Below, one piece after another: positions 8,743 through 17,119 of a stretch of DNA of 41,145 bases. The notes under the pieces were generated by a model. The model did no database searches, was not told where the DNA came from, and worked only from the letters and a program-made list of their open reading frames with translations. Position 1 is the stretch's first letter, and every line of letters starts with the position of its first letter. Source of the DNA: CALKKN01 sp041571375 (GTDB taxonomy: Bacteria; Pseudomonadota; Gammaproteobacteria; Xanthomonadales; SZUA-36); the NCBI GenBank assembly GCA_041571375.1, contig JBFFUJ010000001.1:1-41145 (forward strand), read 5' to 3'. Position numbers and translations under genes: made by a program.

Positions 8743-9633
8743 TCAGCCGGTTTGCTCGGCTTCTGATGCTTGCCCAAACCACCTGTCGAGTGCCTCCGCG
8801 AACCGCGCCGGCGCCTCGGGTTCCGTGCGCAGGTAGAGTGACGGTTCGATCAGCTCGAGCTCCATCAGGTCGAAACCGCCGCTGCCATTCCGCACGAAGT
8901 CGATGCGGGCATACAGCGACCTGGACCTGACTGCGGCCATGGCCCGCTCCCCGGATCGCAGCAACCCCGGTTCGGCACTGACTGCCAGGATCTGCGCACC
9001 GCGCTCCTCCTGGGAGCGGAATTCGTCGGGGGCCGGGACCTTCAGTATCGCGTGGCTGAAATGCCCGTTGAAAAAGAACAGCGAGTACTCGCCCTCGGTC
9101 TGCACCCGGTGCATGAACGGCTGGACCATGCACGCCCGTCCGCGGAAGCACTCGGTGATTTCGGCCCAGCGCCGCGGCTCCTCGTCCCGGGAAAAGCGAA
9201 AAGCATCCTCGCCGTTGGCGCCGACCACCGGCTTCACCACCAGTTCCCGGCTCTGCAAATGATCCGAGCATTCTTCCGCGGTCCGGTCCGTCAGGCCATT
9301 CAGCCACCAGGTGGGCACGACGTCCACGCCGCGGCCCGCCAGGTCACGCAGGTAGGACTTGGCCAGGTTCCAGTGCACGAGGTCGAGCGGATTGGCCAGG
9401 CGGGTCTCGCGATGGATCCGCGACAGGACCTCGAGGAAGGCCGGCACGTCGTTCCAGTAGTCCCAGGTGGAGCGGATGACCACCGCCTCGAAGCAGCTCC
9501 AGGGGATGTCCGTCTGCCGCCATGACAGGGTGGTGACGTTCCAGCCACGCTCCGCCAATGGCCCAACCGCGCACTCGTCGTCGATGACGAAATCGCCACG
9601 CTGATCCAGGGTGAGGAAGGCACACTCTCTCAT
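8743..9633 (-). CDS. ATP-grasp ligase, DcsG-like
   Basis: A 296-residue ATP-grasp enzyme. Its N-terminal half matches the cycloserine-ligase (DcsG) type: RSTWDYW at 54-60, NPLDLVHWN at 81-89 and KSYL at 92-95. The ATP-grasp core shows KPVVGANGEDAF (from 134), EGEYS (180-184), RIDFVR (243-248) and the metal-binding ELELIEP (258-264). Such enzymes form amide or related bonds through acyl-phosphates. DcsG makes D-cycloserine, but no other cycloserine genes are near, so the substrate is open. It is first in an operon with the exported hydrolase. Confidence 0.8.
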   Translation of the reverse strand: MRECAFLTLDQRGDFVIDDECAVGPLAERGWNVTTLSWRQTDIPWSCFEAVVIRSTWDYWNDVPAFLEVLSRIHRETRLANPLDLVHWNLAKSYLRDLAGRGVDVVPTWWLNGLTDRTAEECSDHLQSRELVVKPVVGANGEDAFRFSRDEEPRRWAEITECFRGRACMVQPFMHRVQTEGEYSLFFFNGHFSHAILKVPAPDEFRSQEERGAQILAVSAEPGLLRSGERAMAAVRSRSLYARIDFVRNGSGGFDLMELELIEPSLYLRTEPEAPARFAEALDRWFGQASEAEQTG

Positions 9634-9686
9634 CGCGGCACTGGGCGATATCCATCAGGACTCGGATGCGGGACGGCCCGGTCCCG

Positions 9687-10070
9687 TCATGCAAGCCTCA
9701 GCACCCAACCGACCGCGGCCCCGACGATCAGGCCGGCATTGGCCAGAAAGGTCAGCCCCATGCCCGGCCCGCGGCTGCTCGGGTCATTGACGTATTCCCA
9801 GGCATAGAGCTGGCGTCCGAGGAGGAACAGCGCTCCAGGGGCGAGCGCCCAGACATCACTCAGGTACATGCTGAACAGGGCCAGGGCAGGAATGAAGACA
9901 ATGAGCTGCTCCAGGGTGTTCTGCTGCACCCGGAACAACCGCTCCCACGCCTCGTTACCGCTCGTATCGGGCGCCTGGACGCCGTATTTCGCCCGGCCCG
10001 CGCCGACGCGGAGGGTGAAGTACAGATATTGCAGCAGGGCGACCAGGATCACGATGGCGGCGAATTTCAT
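9687..10070 (-). CDS. MAPEG family membrane protein
   Basis: A 127-residue, four-helix membrane protein of the MAPEG family (membrane-associated eicosanoid and glutathione metabolism). The signature FRVQQNTLEQL, close to the family's R-x-x-x-N-x-x-E pattern for the glutathione site, lies near residue 48, and LGRQLYAWEYV follows in helix 3. Bacterial members are glutathione transferases or peroxidases of unknown physiological target. The ATG at 10070 has a GGGGAG site 8 bases upstream; a GTG three codons earlier is the alternative. Divergent from the PycTM gene. Confidence 0.85.
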   Translation of the reverse strand: MKFAAIVILVALLQYLYFTLRVGAGRAKYGVQAPDTSGNEAWERLFRVQQNTLEQLIVFIPALALFSMYLSDVWALAPGALFLLGRQLYAWEYVNDPSSRGPGMGLTFLANAGLIVGAAVGWVLRLA

Positions 10071-10215
10071 GCAGCGCACTCCCCACGGGGTTCATCTGGA
10101 CAGCCAACATACCCCAAGGCCTCGGAAAAGTCTGCCTCAAAGGTATAGAATGAGTGCCACTGAAGCGCGGGAGCATCGTTAAGCGCCGGCTTTTGCTCCC
10201 CGGCGGAGAGAGAAC

Positions 10216-10875
10216 ATGAGCAATCTTCCCAGCGAAATCGAAAAACAGGTCCAGGAAACGACACAGGCTCTGCAAGCGGCCATCGAGGCCGAGAAGAAAT
10301 CGGCCGAGGACGGCAAGGCCCCGGTCAAGAAGCCCGGCACCGCGCGCGGCATCGAAACCATGTTCCGCGCCAGTTACCGCGTGCAGATGGACCTGACCGG
10401 CCTGGCGGACAACAAGGCCAACATGATGATCAGCATCAACGGCATCATCATCTCGATCATCATTGCCGCGGTGGCCCCGAAACTGGACGCCAACCCCTGG
10501 CTGCTTCTGCCGACGGTTCTGCTGCTGGTGGGCGCCATGGTTTCCATGGTCTACGCCATCATCGCCGCACGCCCGAGGGTCAGCCACGACTACATCAGCC
10601 TCGCCGACCTGCGGCACAGCAAGGGAAATATCCTGTTCTTCGGGAACTTCGCCAACATGCCCGAGGACGAGTTCGTCACGGGCATGGAAGAGTTGATGGA
10701 GGAGAAGACCGTCCTCTACGAGACCATGATTCGCAACCTGCACGGGATCGGCAGCGTGCTGAACCGCAAGTTCGCCCTGCTGCAGATCGCTTACACCAGC
10801 TTCATGGTGGCGTTGGTGCTGGGCGTGCTGTCATTCATCGGGGTTTTCGTCTGGATTCTGGCCAAGGCTCCGTAG
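10216..10875 (+). CDS. Pycsar effector-like (PycTM) membrane protein
   Basis: A 219-residue protein resembling the PycTM domain (Pycsar effector family). A charged coiled region (about 1-45) leads to the typical first block with ADNKAN at 64-69, a helix at about 70-88, a second at 96-117, a linker with LADLRHSKGNIL, an acidic helix (149-170) and a last membrane helix at 189-215. In Pycsar defence, such proteins respond to cCMP or cUMP made by a partner cyclase and damage the membrane. No cyclase is encoded nearby, so defence is uncertain; stand-alone relatives occur as housekeeping-like genes. A GGAGAGAG ribosome-binding site supports the start. Confidence 0.7.
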   Translation: MSNLPSEIEKQVQETTQALQAAIEAEKKSAEDGKAPVKKPGTARGIETMFRASYRVQMDLTGLADNKANMMISINGIIISIIIAAVAPKLDANPWLLLPTVLLLVGAMVSMVYAIIAARPRVSHDYISLADLRHSKGNILFFGNFANMPEDEFVTGMEELMEEKTVLYETMIRNLHGIGSVLNRKFALLQIAYTSFMVALVLGVLSFIGVFVWILAKAP

Positions 10876-11142
10876 CCCAGCCGAGACAGACCGAGCCTTT
10901 CCGCGGCGTCCGGCGGTGATCCGGGCGGCGGCTTCAGAATCGTTCGACAGCCCGGCATCGAGGGCCTTTCCCCGCCAGAAAAATCTTCAATAAGCGGACT
11001 TCTGACGGTCACTCTGGCTGCGGCCTCCGCTGTTTCAGATGATTTTCCGCGCCAACGCGACGCGGTGCTGCCGCAGGTCAATTGCCCCCGGTAAAGCGTG
11101 ACTTAACATGTGAACGATGACCCAGCGGTCAAGAGGTAAGTC
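10876..11142. other. Intergenic gap before HMG-CoA reductase
   Basis: 267 bases without a convincing gene. A minus-strand open frame here has no ribosome-binding site and runs into the PycTM gene. The right end holds a promoter candidate and an AGAGGT ribosome-binding site for the next gene. Confidence 0.6.
11082..11109 (+). promoter_or_regulatory. Promoter candidate for HMG-CoA reductase gene
   Basis: TTGCCC (4 of 6 for -35) and TAACAT (4 of 6 for -10) are 16 bases apart, 33 bases before the ATG. The match is modest; position is the main support. Confidence 0.3.
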
Positions 11143-12705
11143 ATGTCGATCATCCCCAGCAGTATTCTCAGCAAACTCTACAACCGTACCAGCCTGCGCA
11201 ACGTTGAAGACAGCGTGCGCTTCTCCGTCAAGAACCGCCTCAGCCCGGCGACCCTGCGGAAGATTACCCGGGTGGAACTGGACAACAACCTAATCGAATC
11301 CGAACAGATTAGCGTGGCCATCGACGGCGGCAGCGCCTTCCCGGTGGCTCAACTCACCCCCAAGCAGCCCGTCGATTTCCCGCTGGGCACCGAGGTGACT
11401 TTTGTCCTGAACATCCCCCCGATCGAAGAGGGCAAGCATCAGCTGTCGGTGGTCTTCGACAGTCAGCCCTTCGGCGAATTGAAACTGTCCGTTCACGATG
11501 CGTTGAACTCCGGCGTCCGGGCCCCGGGCACACTGCCGCGCGATACGGCCGACGACTACAGCCGAAAGATCGTGCGGGCGCGGCAACAGTTCATTCTCGA
11601 TCAAACCGGCGCAAAGCTCGATCATGTAGGCCGCTACTCCATCGAACCGGGTGTGACCCGCGGCAACATCGAGCACTTTACCGGCGTTGCCCAGGTACCG
11701 CTCGGATTCGCCGGACCCTTGCTGGTCAACGGCCAGCAGGCCCAGGGCGAATTCTATGTTCCGCTTGCGACCAGCGAGGGGACCCTGGTGGCCTCCTACA
11801 ACCGGGGCATGAAGGTCCTGCACCGCAGTGGCGGCGTCAAGTGCGCGGTCGTCGGCGACAACATGCAGCGGGCTCCCGTGTTCATTTTTGATGACGCAGC
11901 CGCGGCCGCCCGCTTCGTCGACTGGGTACGCGACCACCTGACAGGCATCAGAGCGGCAGCCGAGGCAACCGATCCGTTCGTGAAGCTCGACTACATCGAC
12001 CCGTATCTTTCCAATTCCTTTGCCTTCCTGCGTTTCAACTTCAAAACCGGCGACGCCGCCGGGATGAACATGGTGGGCAAGGCCACCTTCGCTGCCTGTA
12101 ACTGGATCCTCCAGCGGTGCGCGGAAATCGACATCAAACGGTTCTATCTCGAATCGAATTTCGCTACCGACAAAAAGGCATCGATGGTGAACATCATGCA
12201 CACCCGGGGCAAGCGGGTCACCGCCGAAGCGCTGATCAAGCGCGAGGCACTGCTCGACATCATGGACGCGGAGCCCGACTCGATATACGAGCACTACAAG
12301 GTATCGACCATCGGCAGCATGCTGTCCGGTGCCGTCAACAACGGCTGCCATTCCCCGAACGCGATCACCGCGATGTTCATCGCCACCGGCCAGGACGTGG
12401 CCAACGTCTCCGAATCTTCAGCGGCACTGCTGTTTGCAGACCTGACAGCGGAACGCGACCTGTACATGTCGGTCACGCTGCCTTCGCTGATCGTGGCAAC
12501 CTGCGGGGGCGGTACGGGGCTTCCGACGCAACGCGAGTGCCTGGAGGCATTGGGCTGCTACGGCGTCGGCAAGGTGCACAAGTTCGCCGAGATCGTCGCC
12601 GGCACCGTGCTGGCCGGGGAAATTTCCCTGGCCGCGGCCATCTCGTCGCTCGACTGGGTCTCGAGCCACGACCAGTTCGGGCGCAACGACCCGACGGCGG
12701 GGTGA
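11143..12705 (+). CDS. Hydroxymethylglutaryl-CoA reductase, class I-like, with extra N-terminal domain
   Basis: Reduces HMG-CoA to mevalonate with NADPH. All four catalytic residues are visible by alignment to class I motifs: Glu212 (PLATSEGTL), Lys344 (ATDKKA), Asp418 (GQDVAN) and His509 (VSSHD). The substrate and cofactor motifs GVAQVPLGFAGPL (from 181) and TGDAAGMNM (302-310) are also kept. The 520-residue length exceeds the usual bacterial catalytic domain because of about 130 N-terminal residues, mostly beta-strand-like (about 40-118), that I do not recognise; there are no membrane helices. No other mevalonate gene is adjacent. Most gammaproteobacteria use the MEP pathway, so the role may be a dedicated terpenoid or polyketide product, or this lineage may carry the mevalonate route. 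Confidence 0.9.
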   Translation: MSIIPSSILSKLYNRTSLRNVEDSVRFSVKNRLSPATLRKITRVELDNNLIESEQISVAIDGGSAFPVAQLTPKQPVDFPLGTEVTFVLNIPPIEEGKHQLSVVFDSQPFGELKLSVHDALNSGVRAPGTLPRDTADDYSRKIVRARQQFILDQTGAKLDHVGRYSIEPGVTRGNIEHFTGVAQVPLGFAGPLLVNGQQAQGEFYVPLATSEGTLVASYNRGMKVLHRSGGVKCAVVGDNMQRAPVFIFDDAAAAARFVDWVRDHLTGIRAAAEATDPFVKLDYIDPYLSNSFAFLRFNFKTGDAAGMNMVGKATFAACNWILQRCAEIDIKRFYLESNFATDKKASMVNIMHTRGKRVTAEALIKREALLDIMDAEPDSIYEHYKVSTIGSMLSGAVNNGCHSPNAITAMFIATGQDVANVSESSAALLFADLTAERDLYMSVTLPSLIVATCGGGTGLPTQRECLEALGCYGVGKVHKFAEIVAGTVLAGEISLAAAISSLDWVSSHDQFGRNDPTAG

Positions 12706-12740
12706 CCGGGCGGCATCAGCCGTAATAGCCACCCGTCGCA

Positions 12741-12767
12741 GGCCGGAACGAGCTTAGAGTTCGGGCC
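12741..12767. terminator. Hairpin between convergent genes
   Basis: GGCCGGAAC and GTTCGGGCC pair with one mismatch in nine around a 9-base loop. The hairpin lies after the reductase gene and covers the stop of the convergent gene. No T-tract is seen on either strand. Confidence 0.35.
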
Positions 12768-13128
12768 GGCTCAGGCGCAGTTGTTCGCGCTCGTTGCGGC
12801 CTTCGACGAACTCCACGAGATTGTGGATCGAGATATCGTTCTTCAGGAACAGCCCGCTGAACGCGTTGATGCAGGCTGCCGGGGACGCCGCGGGGAAACG
12901 CTCCCCGAATTCTCTCCGAAACACGCAGAACTCGGCGTAGGCGTAGAGTTTGCCGTGATTGAATGATCCGGTAGCGCCGAGGTCGGATTGGTAGCGCGCG
13001 GATTCGAGCAGCCGGCGGTACTCGGCGGGCGCCTGCTGCATGACCAGTTCCACGAACTCCGCGGCATGATCCAGCAGCGTCGCCTCCAGGCCCTCGACTT
13101 CCACCGGCAGATTGCTGCCCTCTTCCAT
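12754..13128 (-). CDS. Conserved-looking soluble protein, function unknown
   Basis: A 124-residue acidic protein with no signal peptide or membrane helix. It seems mostly helical, with a central aromatic stretch (KLYAYAEFCVFRREFGERF) and a C-terminal charged tail. I do not recognise a family. An AGGAG site lies just before the ATG, and the base composition matches the neighbours, so it is likely a real gene. It lies downstream of an MFS gene but is separated from it by a strong hairpin. Confidence 0.6.
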   Translation of the reverse strand: MEEGSNLPVEVEGLEATLLDHAAEFVELVMQQAPAEYRRLLESARYQSDLGATGSFNHGKLYAYAEFCVFRREFGERFPAASPAACINAFSGLFLKNDISIHNLVEFVEGRNEREQLRLSRPEL

Positions 13129-13169
13129 ACGCTCCTGCTACTCTGCTGCCCGCACGGGTCACCGCCCCC

Positions 13170-13199
13170 GGCCGCCCGTCGCTCTCAGGGAGGGCGGCC
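13170..13199 (-). terminator. GC-rich hairpin after MFS gene
   Basis: GGCCGCCC and GGGCGGCC form a perfect 8-bp stem around a 14-base loop, 50 bases after the MFS stop on the minus strand. No T-tract follows; it may act as a terminator or as a transcript 3' stabiliser. Confidence 0.45.
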
Positions 13200-13248
13200 A
13201 TCAGCGGTGCGCCCCATTGTAACCTGCTGACCGGGTGCCGGCCCCGCT

Positions 13249-14520
13249 TCAGTCTTCCCAGTCCGACTCGATCCAGCGCGAGGCAAGGGCAAAAAGAATG
13301 GCCGCCACCACATACAGCACCGAGCCGGCCAGGATGGAATAGCGCAGGGAGTCATCGCCATAGTGCACCGCCAGCGAATCCGAGAGCGCCCCCAGCACCC
13401 AGGTGCCCAGACCGAGACCGATCAGGTTGTTGATGAAAAGAAACACGGCCGAGGCGGTCGCGCGCATGTCCGGCGGCACCAGGTGCTGGATGCTCGAAAC
13501 AACCGGCCCCAGCCAGGTCAGGCCGAGCGCCGTCGGCACCAGCAACACCACGAAAGTCAGCGCCAGACTCGGTGAAAACAGCGCCATCAGGTAAAACGGG
13601 ACGATCGCGAACAGCGCGACCGCGGGAATCATCGGGTAACGGCGGCGGCGCACCTGGCCCAGTCGGTCGCCGAACCAGCCGCCGGCCCAGATCCCGACCA
13701 GACCGCCCAGCAGGACAATCGCGCCGAAAAAGAGTGATGCCTCCAGCAATTCCAGGCCATAGCTGCGCACGAAGAAGGAAGGCAGCCAGAAGAACAGGCC
13801 ATAGCCCATCATCGAGGAACAGGCTGCAGCCAGGGACATCAGCCAGAAACTGGGTTTGCCCGTGAGCGTGTGAAAGACCTCGGTGATGCCGGGCGCCGGT
13901 CTGTCCTCCCTGGGCGGGTCGTAGCGTCCCCGCGGTGGCTCGCGGATTGCCAGCCGGAAAATCGGGGCCAGTGCCAGGCCGGCCAGGCCGACGGCGAAAA
14001 AGGCGAAACGCCAATCGACCTTGCTGGCGATCAACCCTCCAAAGAAAATGCCCAGCGCGCTCCCGATCGGGATACCGAAGGAATAGATTCCCAGCGCCCG
14101 CGCGCGTTGATGCTGCGGGAAGTAGTCCGAGATCAGCGACCAGGCGGGTGCGACCCCACCCGCCTCGCCGACACCGACACCCAGCCGCGCCAGGAACAGC
14201 TGGAAGAAGTTCTGAGCCAGTCCACAGGCAGCCGTCATCGCGCTCCACACGGCCAACGCGATGGTCATGATCCAGGTGCGGCTGAAACGGTCCGCCAGCA
14301 TGGCAACCGGGATGCCGAGCCCGGTGTAGAAAAGGGCGAAAGCCAGCCCGCCCATCAGGCCAAGCTGGGCATCGGTCAGCTGGAGTTCTTCCTTGATCGG
14401 CACCGCCAGAATGCCCACGATTTGCCGGTCAATGAAATTGAAGGTGTACACCACGACCAGCAGAAACAGCACGAAACCGCGGCCCTGGCCCAGTAGCCGC
14501 TCTTCACCGCGGGACTTCAT
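13249..14520 (-). CDS. MFS transporter, Spinster-like
   Basis: A 423-residue twelve-helix transporter. Helix 1 carries FNFIDRQIVG, followed by GLAFALFYT in helix 2, the ADRFSR motif-A loop, and RLGVGVGEAGGVAPA at helix 4-5, the pattern of the Spinster branch of MFS. Related proteins move lipids or organic anions; the substrate is not predictable. The start has only a weak ribosome-binding site. It is 100 bases downstream of the spermidine-synthase-like gene on the same strand and may be read from the same transcript. Confidence 0.88.
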   Translation of the reverse strand: MKSRGEERLLGQGRGFVLFLLVVVYTFNFIDRQIVGILAVPIKEELQLTDAQLGLMGGLAFALFYTGLGIPVAMLADRFSRTWIMTIALAVWSAMTAACGLAQNFFQLFLARLGVGVGEAGGVAPAWSLISDYFPQHQRARALGIYSFGIPIGSALGIFFGGLIASKVDWRFAFFAVGLAGLALAPIFRLAIREPPRGRYDPPREDRPAPGITEVFHTLTGKPSFWLMSLAAACSSMMGYGLFFWLPSFFVRSYGLELLEASLFFGAIVLLGGLVGIWAGGWFGDRLGQVRRRRYPMIPAVALFAIVPFYLMALFSPSLALTFVVLLVPTALGLTWLGPVVSSIQHLVPPDMRATASAVFLFINNLIGLGLGTWVLGALSDSLAVHYGDDSLRYSILAGSVLYVVAAILFALASRWIESDWED

Positions 14521-14620
14521 CCGGAGATTCCGGTCTGCCGGTCGGCTTTCGCCATCTGCGCCTCGCGCTCCGGCTCACCTGGGAGGCGAGCATCACTCGG
14601 GATGCTAAACAGTAGCAGAA

Positions 14621-17119
14621 TCAGGTGGCAGGAGCAGCCCGGGGTTGCGCCTTCGCCCGAAACAGGGCGGTGGCGATAAGGTACAGCACCAGGGAAGCCA
14701 GCAGAACGGCAGTGAATCCGAACTGAATGGCCAGCAGCGCAGCCAACGCCGCACTGATCACCGAGGCAAAGCCGTTGATGCCCCAGGCCCAGGGGATGAA
14801 TTCGGGGTCTTCTTCCGCGAGACGACGCAATCCCAGCGGAAATGGCAGTCCCATGCAGAAGGCGAGCGGCGCGATCAGCAGCAGGGTGATAAGCACCCGG
14901 CTGGGGTCCGCGAGGCCAATCGTACGCTCGAACAGCACCGGCAGCAGCATCAGGTACAGCAGGACGATCACCGCAATGCCGGCGACCGCCAGGACCACCA
15001 GACCGCGTCCGCCACGGCCGGTGCGCAGCGTGAGCCAATGCGAGCAGAGGCTGCCCGTGCCTGCCGAGATCAGGAACCCCGTCAGGACCACCGTCACCGA
15101 ATAAAGCGGGTGCGCCAGGTACAGGATGAATTTCTGCATGAACGCGATCTCGATGAACAGGAAGGCCAGGCCCAGCAGGAAAAAATAGCCGCCCAGGCGG
15201 GGGCGAACCGGTGCTCTGCCACTCTCAGCGCGAGCGCCTGCCGGTGCGCTCCGGCTGAGCGCCAGCGGCAGCAGGATCAGCACGCTGCCCGCGAACAGAG
15301 CCTGCAACAGCGTGGCGACCAGCACCAGGTAGCCCCACTCCATCAGACCGGCGCCCCCGCGTTCCCGCAACGCGTACAGCTCCGGCAGGGCACGCCATTT
15401 GAAGAAGTTGAAAAAGTAGGGTCGCTGGTCGGTCGCCGGCGCGATGTCGTACTTGTAATCCTCGATGAACGCTGCCGGCGATTCGCTGAGCAGCGCTCGA
15501 ATACCTTCGTAAAACCAGGGACGATCGAGACGGTTGAAGCGGTTGGCTTGGTTCCCGTCCATGCCAGGATACCAGGCCAGATCGAAGGAGCGCTGACGGG
15601 CGAATTCGCGAATGCGCGCGGTCTCCAGCTCGGTGAATTCGCCGGCTTTGGCCACCAGCGTGAACGTGTTCCAGCTGCGAACGGCCGCCAGGGCCAGCGC
15701 CGGGTCCGCGGCATCGCGTCTGCGCAGGGCCTCGATGGTCGTGGCCGCCAGCTTCAACCCATCGCGCGGTGGAACCTGCAGCCATCGCGTGATCGAGAGC
15801 AAACCGCCGGGCTCGAGCCGATCGAGATATTGCTGGATGGCCTCCACCGTGTACACGTAGCTCTCACTCAAGGCCTGCACACCGGATCCCGATACCGCCA
15901 TGGAATCGAGCATGGACAGCTGGATCAGATCAAATCGCTGCCTGCTGCGGGTCACGAAGCCGCGCGCCTCGCCGAGGTGCAGCGCGACCTGTTCGTTGGC
16001 ATACAGCTGCCCGGACCGCGCCGCCAACTCCCCCCGCATCAGTGCGGCCATCTGTGGATTGAGCTCGACCGCGTCGACCCGGCTGGCCCCGTTGTAAAGC
16101 GCCATCAGAACGTCATAGCCGCCACCGGCCCCCAGCACCGCGACCCGCGGAGCGTCCAGCAACGGGTAGGGCAACGCAGCGGTCACGTCCCGCATGAAGC
16201 TGGGGCGTTCCAGGTCGCCGTCGAATGTCGTGACCACGCTCATGCCGTCGCCATCGGTGAACACCGCAGTTTGCTCGGGCGGCAGTGCCCGCGCGTTGAA
16301 ACTCAGGCCCGGGGCATACCGAAACGGCACCTGCGGGCTTTCCACGGCAGTCAGCAGCCCCAGCGGCCCGGATCGCTCCGCCAACACCTGCGTACCGGTC
16401 ACCGACAGCGTCTGGCTCAGCCCCTTGAATTCGGATATCCGCAAACCGATCCGGTCGGCCGGCACCAGCCAGACCAGGACCAGCAGCCAGCCGATCTGCA
16501 GCGCCCGGAGGGTGCGGGGCGACCTCCCGGCCCGGCCCGCGTGGAGGGATGCCACCAGCGCCAGCGCCGCGAGACCGAGCACCGCGCGCTGCGGGGGCAG
16601 CAGGAACAACAGGGCGATCACGAGCCCGCCCCCCAGCCCGGCGCCGAGTAGGTCGAAGAAATAGATGCGATGCGCACGCTTGCCGCCGAAAGTGAAAGCC
16701 ATGCCGATGCAGGCGGCAGCGAAGAAGAACGGCAGGATGAACAGCAGATACAGCTCGGCCAGGTAGAGAAACTGGTGCGGGTTCCAGATGACCTCGAGCG
16801 CGTTGAACGGCAGGCGCTGGCCCAGCACCAGGCAGCCCACCATCGAGACACTGAACAGCAGCGCACTGGCGGCGAAGCAGCGTTCGAAGCGGGGCTGCAG
16901 CCACGCCCTCGCCAGCGCGATCGCGCTGCCGCTGGCCCCATAGCCAAGCAGCGCCAGGCTGATGATCATCCAGGCGAAGTGATGCCAGTGGACAATCGAC
17001 AGAACCCGGATCAGCAGAATCTCATAGGCGATGGCTGCAGCGGAAATCAGCAGGATAGCGAACAGCGGCCCGCCCCGGTCCGGGCCCGGCTTTTCCAGCG
17101 CGGCCCGGTCAGCGCTCAC
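14621..17119 (-). CDS. Membrane-embedded spermidine-synthase-like methyltransferase-fold protein
   Basis: An 832-residue protein in three parts: about seven N-terminal membrane helices (18-220), a soluble Rossmann domain (about 285-570) with the SAM/dcSAM-binding motif VLGAGGGYD at 328-336 and the acidic VELNP end of strand 2 (351-355), and a C-terminal block of about seven helices (590-825). This is the layout of large membrane spermine/spermidine-synthase-like proteins, whose reaction is not known. The C-terminal helices hold FIEIAFMQK, common in that family. It starts with GTG at 17119, inside the last codons of the upstream methyltransferase gene (11-base overlap), which implies coupled translation. 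Confidence 0.82.
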   Translation of the reverse strand: MSADRAALEKPGPDRGGPLFAILLISAAAIAYEILLIRVLSIVHWHHFAWMIISLALLGYGASGSAIALARAWLQPRFERCFAASALLFSVSMVGCLVLGQRLPFNALEVIWNPHQFLYLAELYLLFILPFFFAAACIGMAFTFGGKRAHRIYFFDLLGAGLGGGLVIALLFLLPPQRAVLGLAALALVASLHAGRAGRSPRTLRALQIGWLLVLVWLVPADRIGLRISEFKGLSQTLSVTGTQVLAERSGPLGLLTAVESPQVPFRYAPGLSFNARALPPEQTAVFTDGDGMSVVTTFDGDLERPSFMRDVTAALPYPLLDAPRVAVLGAGGGYDVLMALYNGASRVDAVELNPQMAALMRGELAARSGQLYANEQVALHLGEARGFVTRSRQRFDLIQLSMLDSMAVSGSGVQALSESYVYTVEAIQQYLDRLEPGGLLSITRWLQVPPRDGLKLAATTIEALRRRDAADPALALAAVRSWNTFTLVAKAGEFTELETARIREFARQRSFDLAWYPGMDGNQANRFNRLDRPWFYEGIRALLSESPAAFIEDYKYDIAPATDQRPYFFNFFKWRALPELYALRERGGAGLMEWGYLVLVATLLQALFAGSVLILLPLALSRSAPAGARAESGRAPVRPRLGGYFFLLGLAFLFIEIAFMQKFILYLAHPLYSVTVVLTGFLISAGTGSLCSHWLTLRTGRGGRGLVVLAVAGIAVIVLLYLMLLPVLFERTIGLADPSRVLITLLLIAPLAFCMGLPFPLGLRRLAEEDPEFIPWAWGINGFASVISAALAALLAIQFGFTAVLLASLVLYLIATALFRAKAQPRAAPAT

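Noticed and set aside
8743..9633. D-cycloserine biosynthesis cluster
   Set aside because: The ATP-grasp protein resembles DcsG, but no other cycloserine pathway gene is present.
10791..11081. Minus-strand open frame in the gap before HMG-CoA reductase
   Set aside because: Overlaps the PycTM gene end, has no ribosome-binding site or recognisable motif.
14589..14606. Small hairpin between the MFS and spermidine-synthase-like genes
   Set aside because: A 6-bp stem with no T-tract and no extension; too weak to call a terminator.
14645..16651. Long plus-strand open frame within the spermidine-synthase-like gene
   Set aside because: Gln/Arg-rich, low-complexity translation of the antisense strand of a GC-rich gene; no motifs and no ribosome-binding site.
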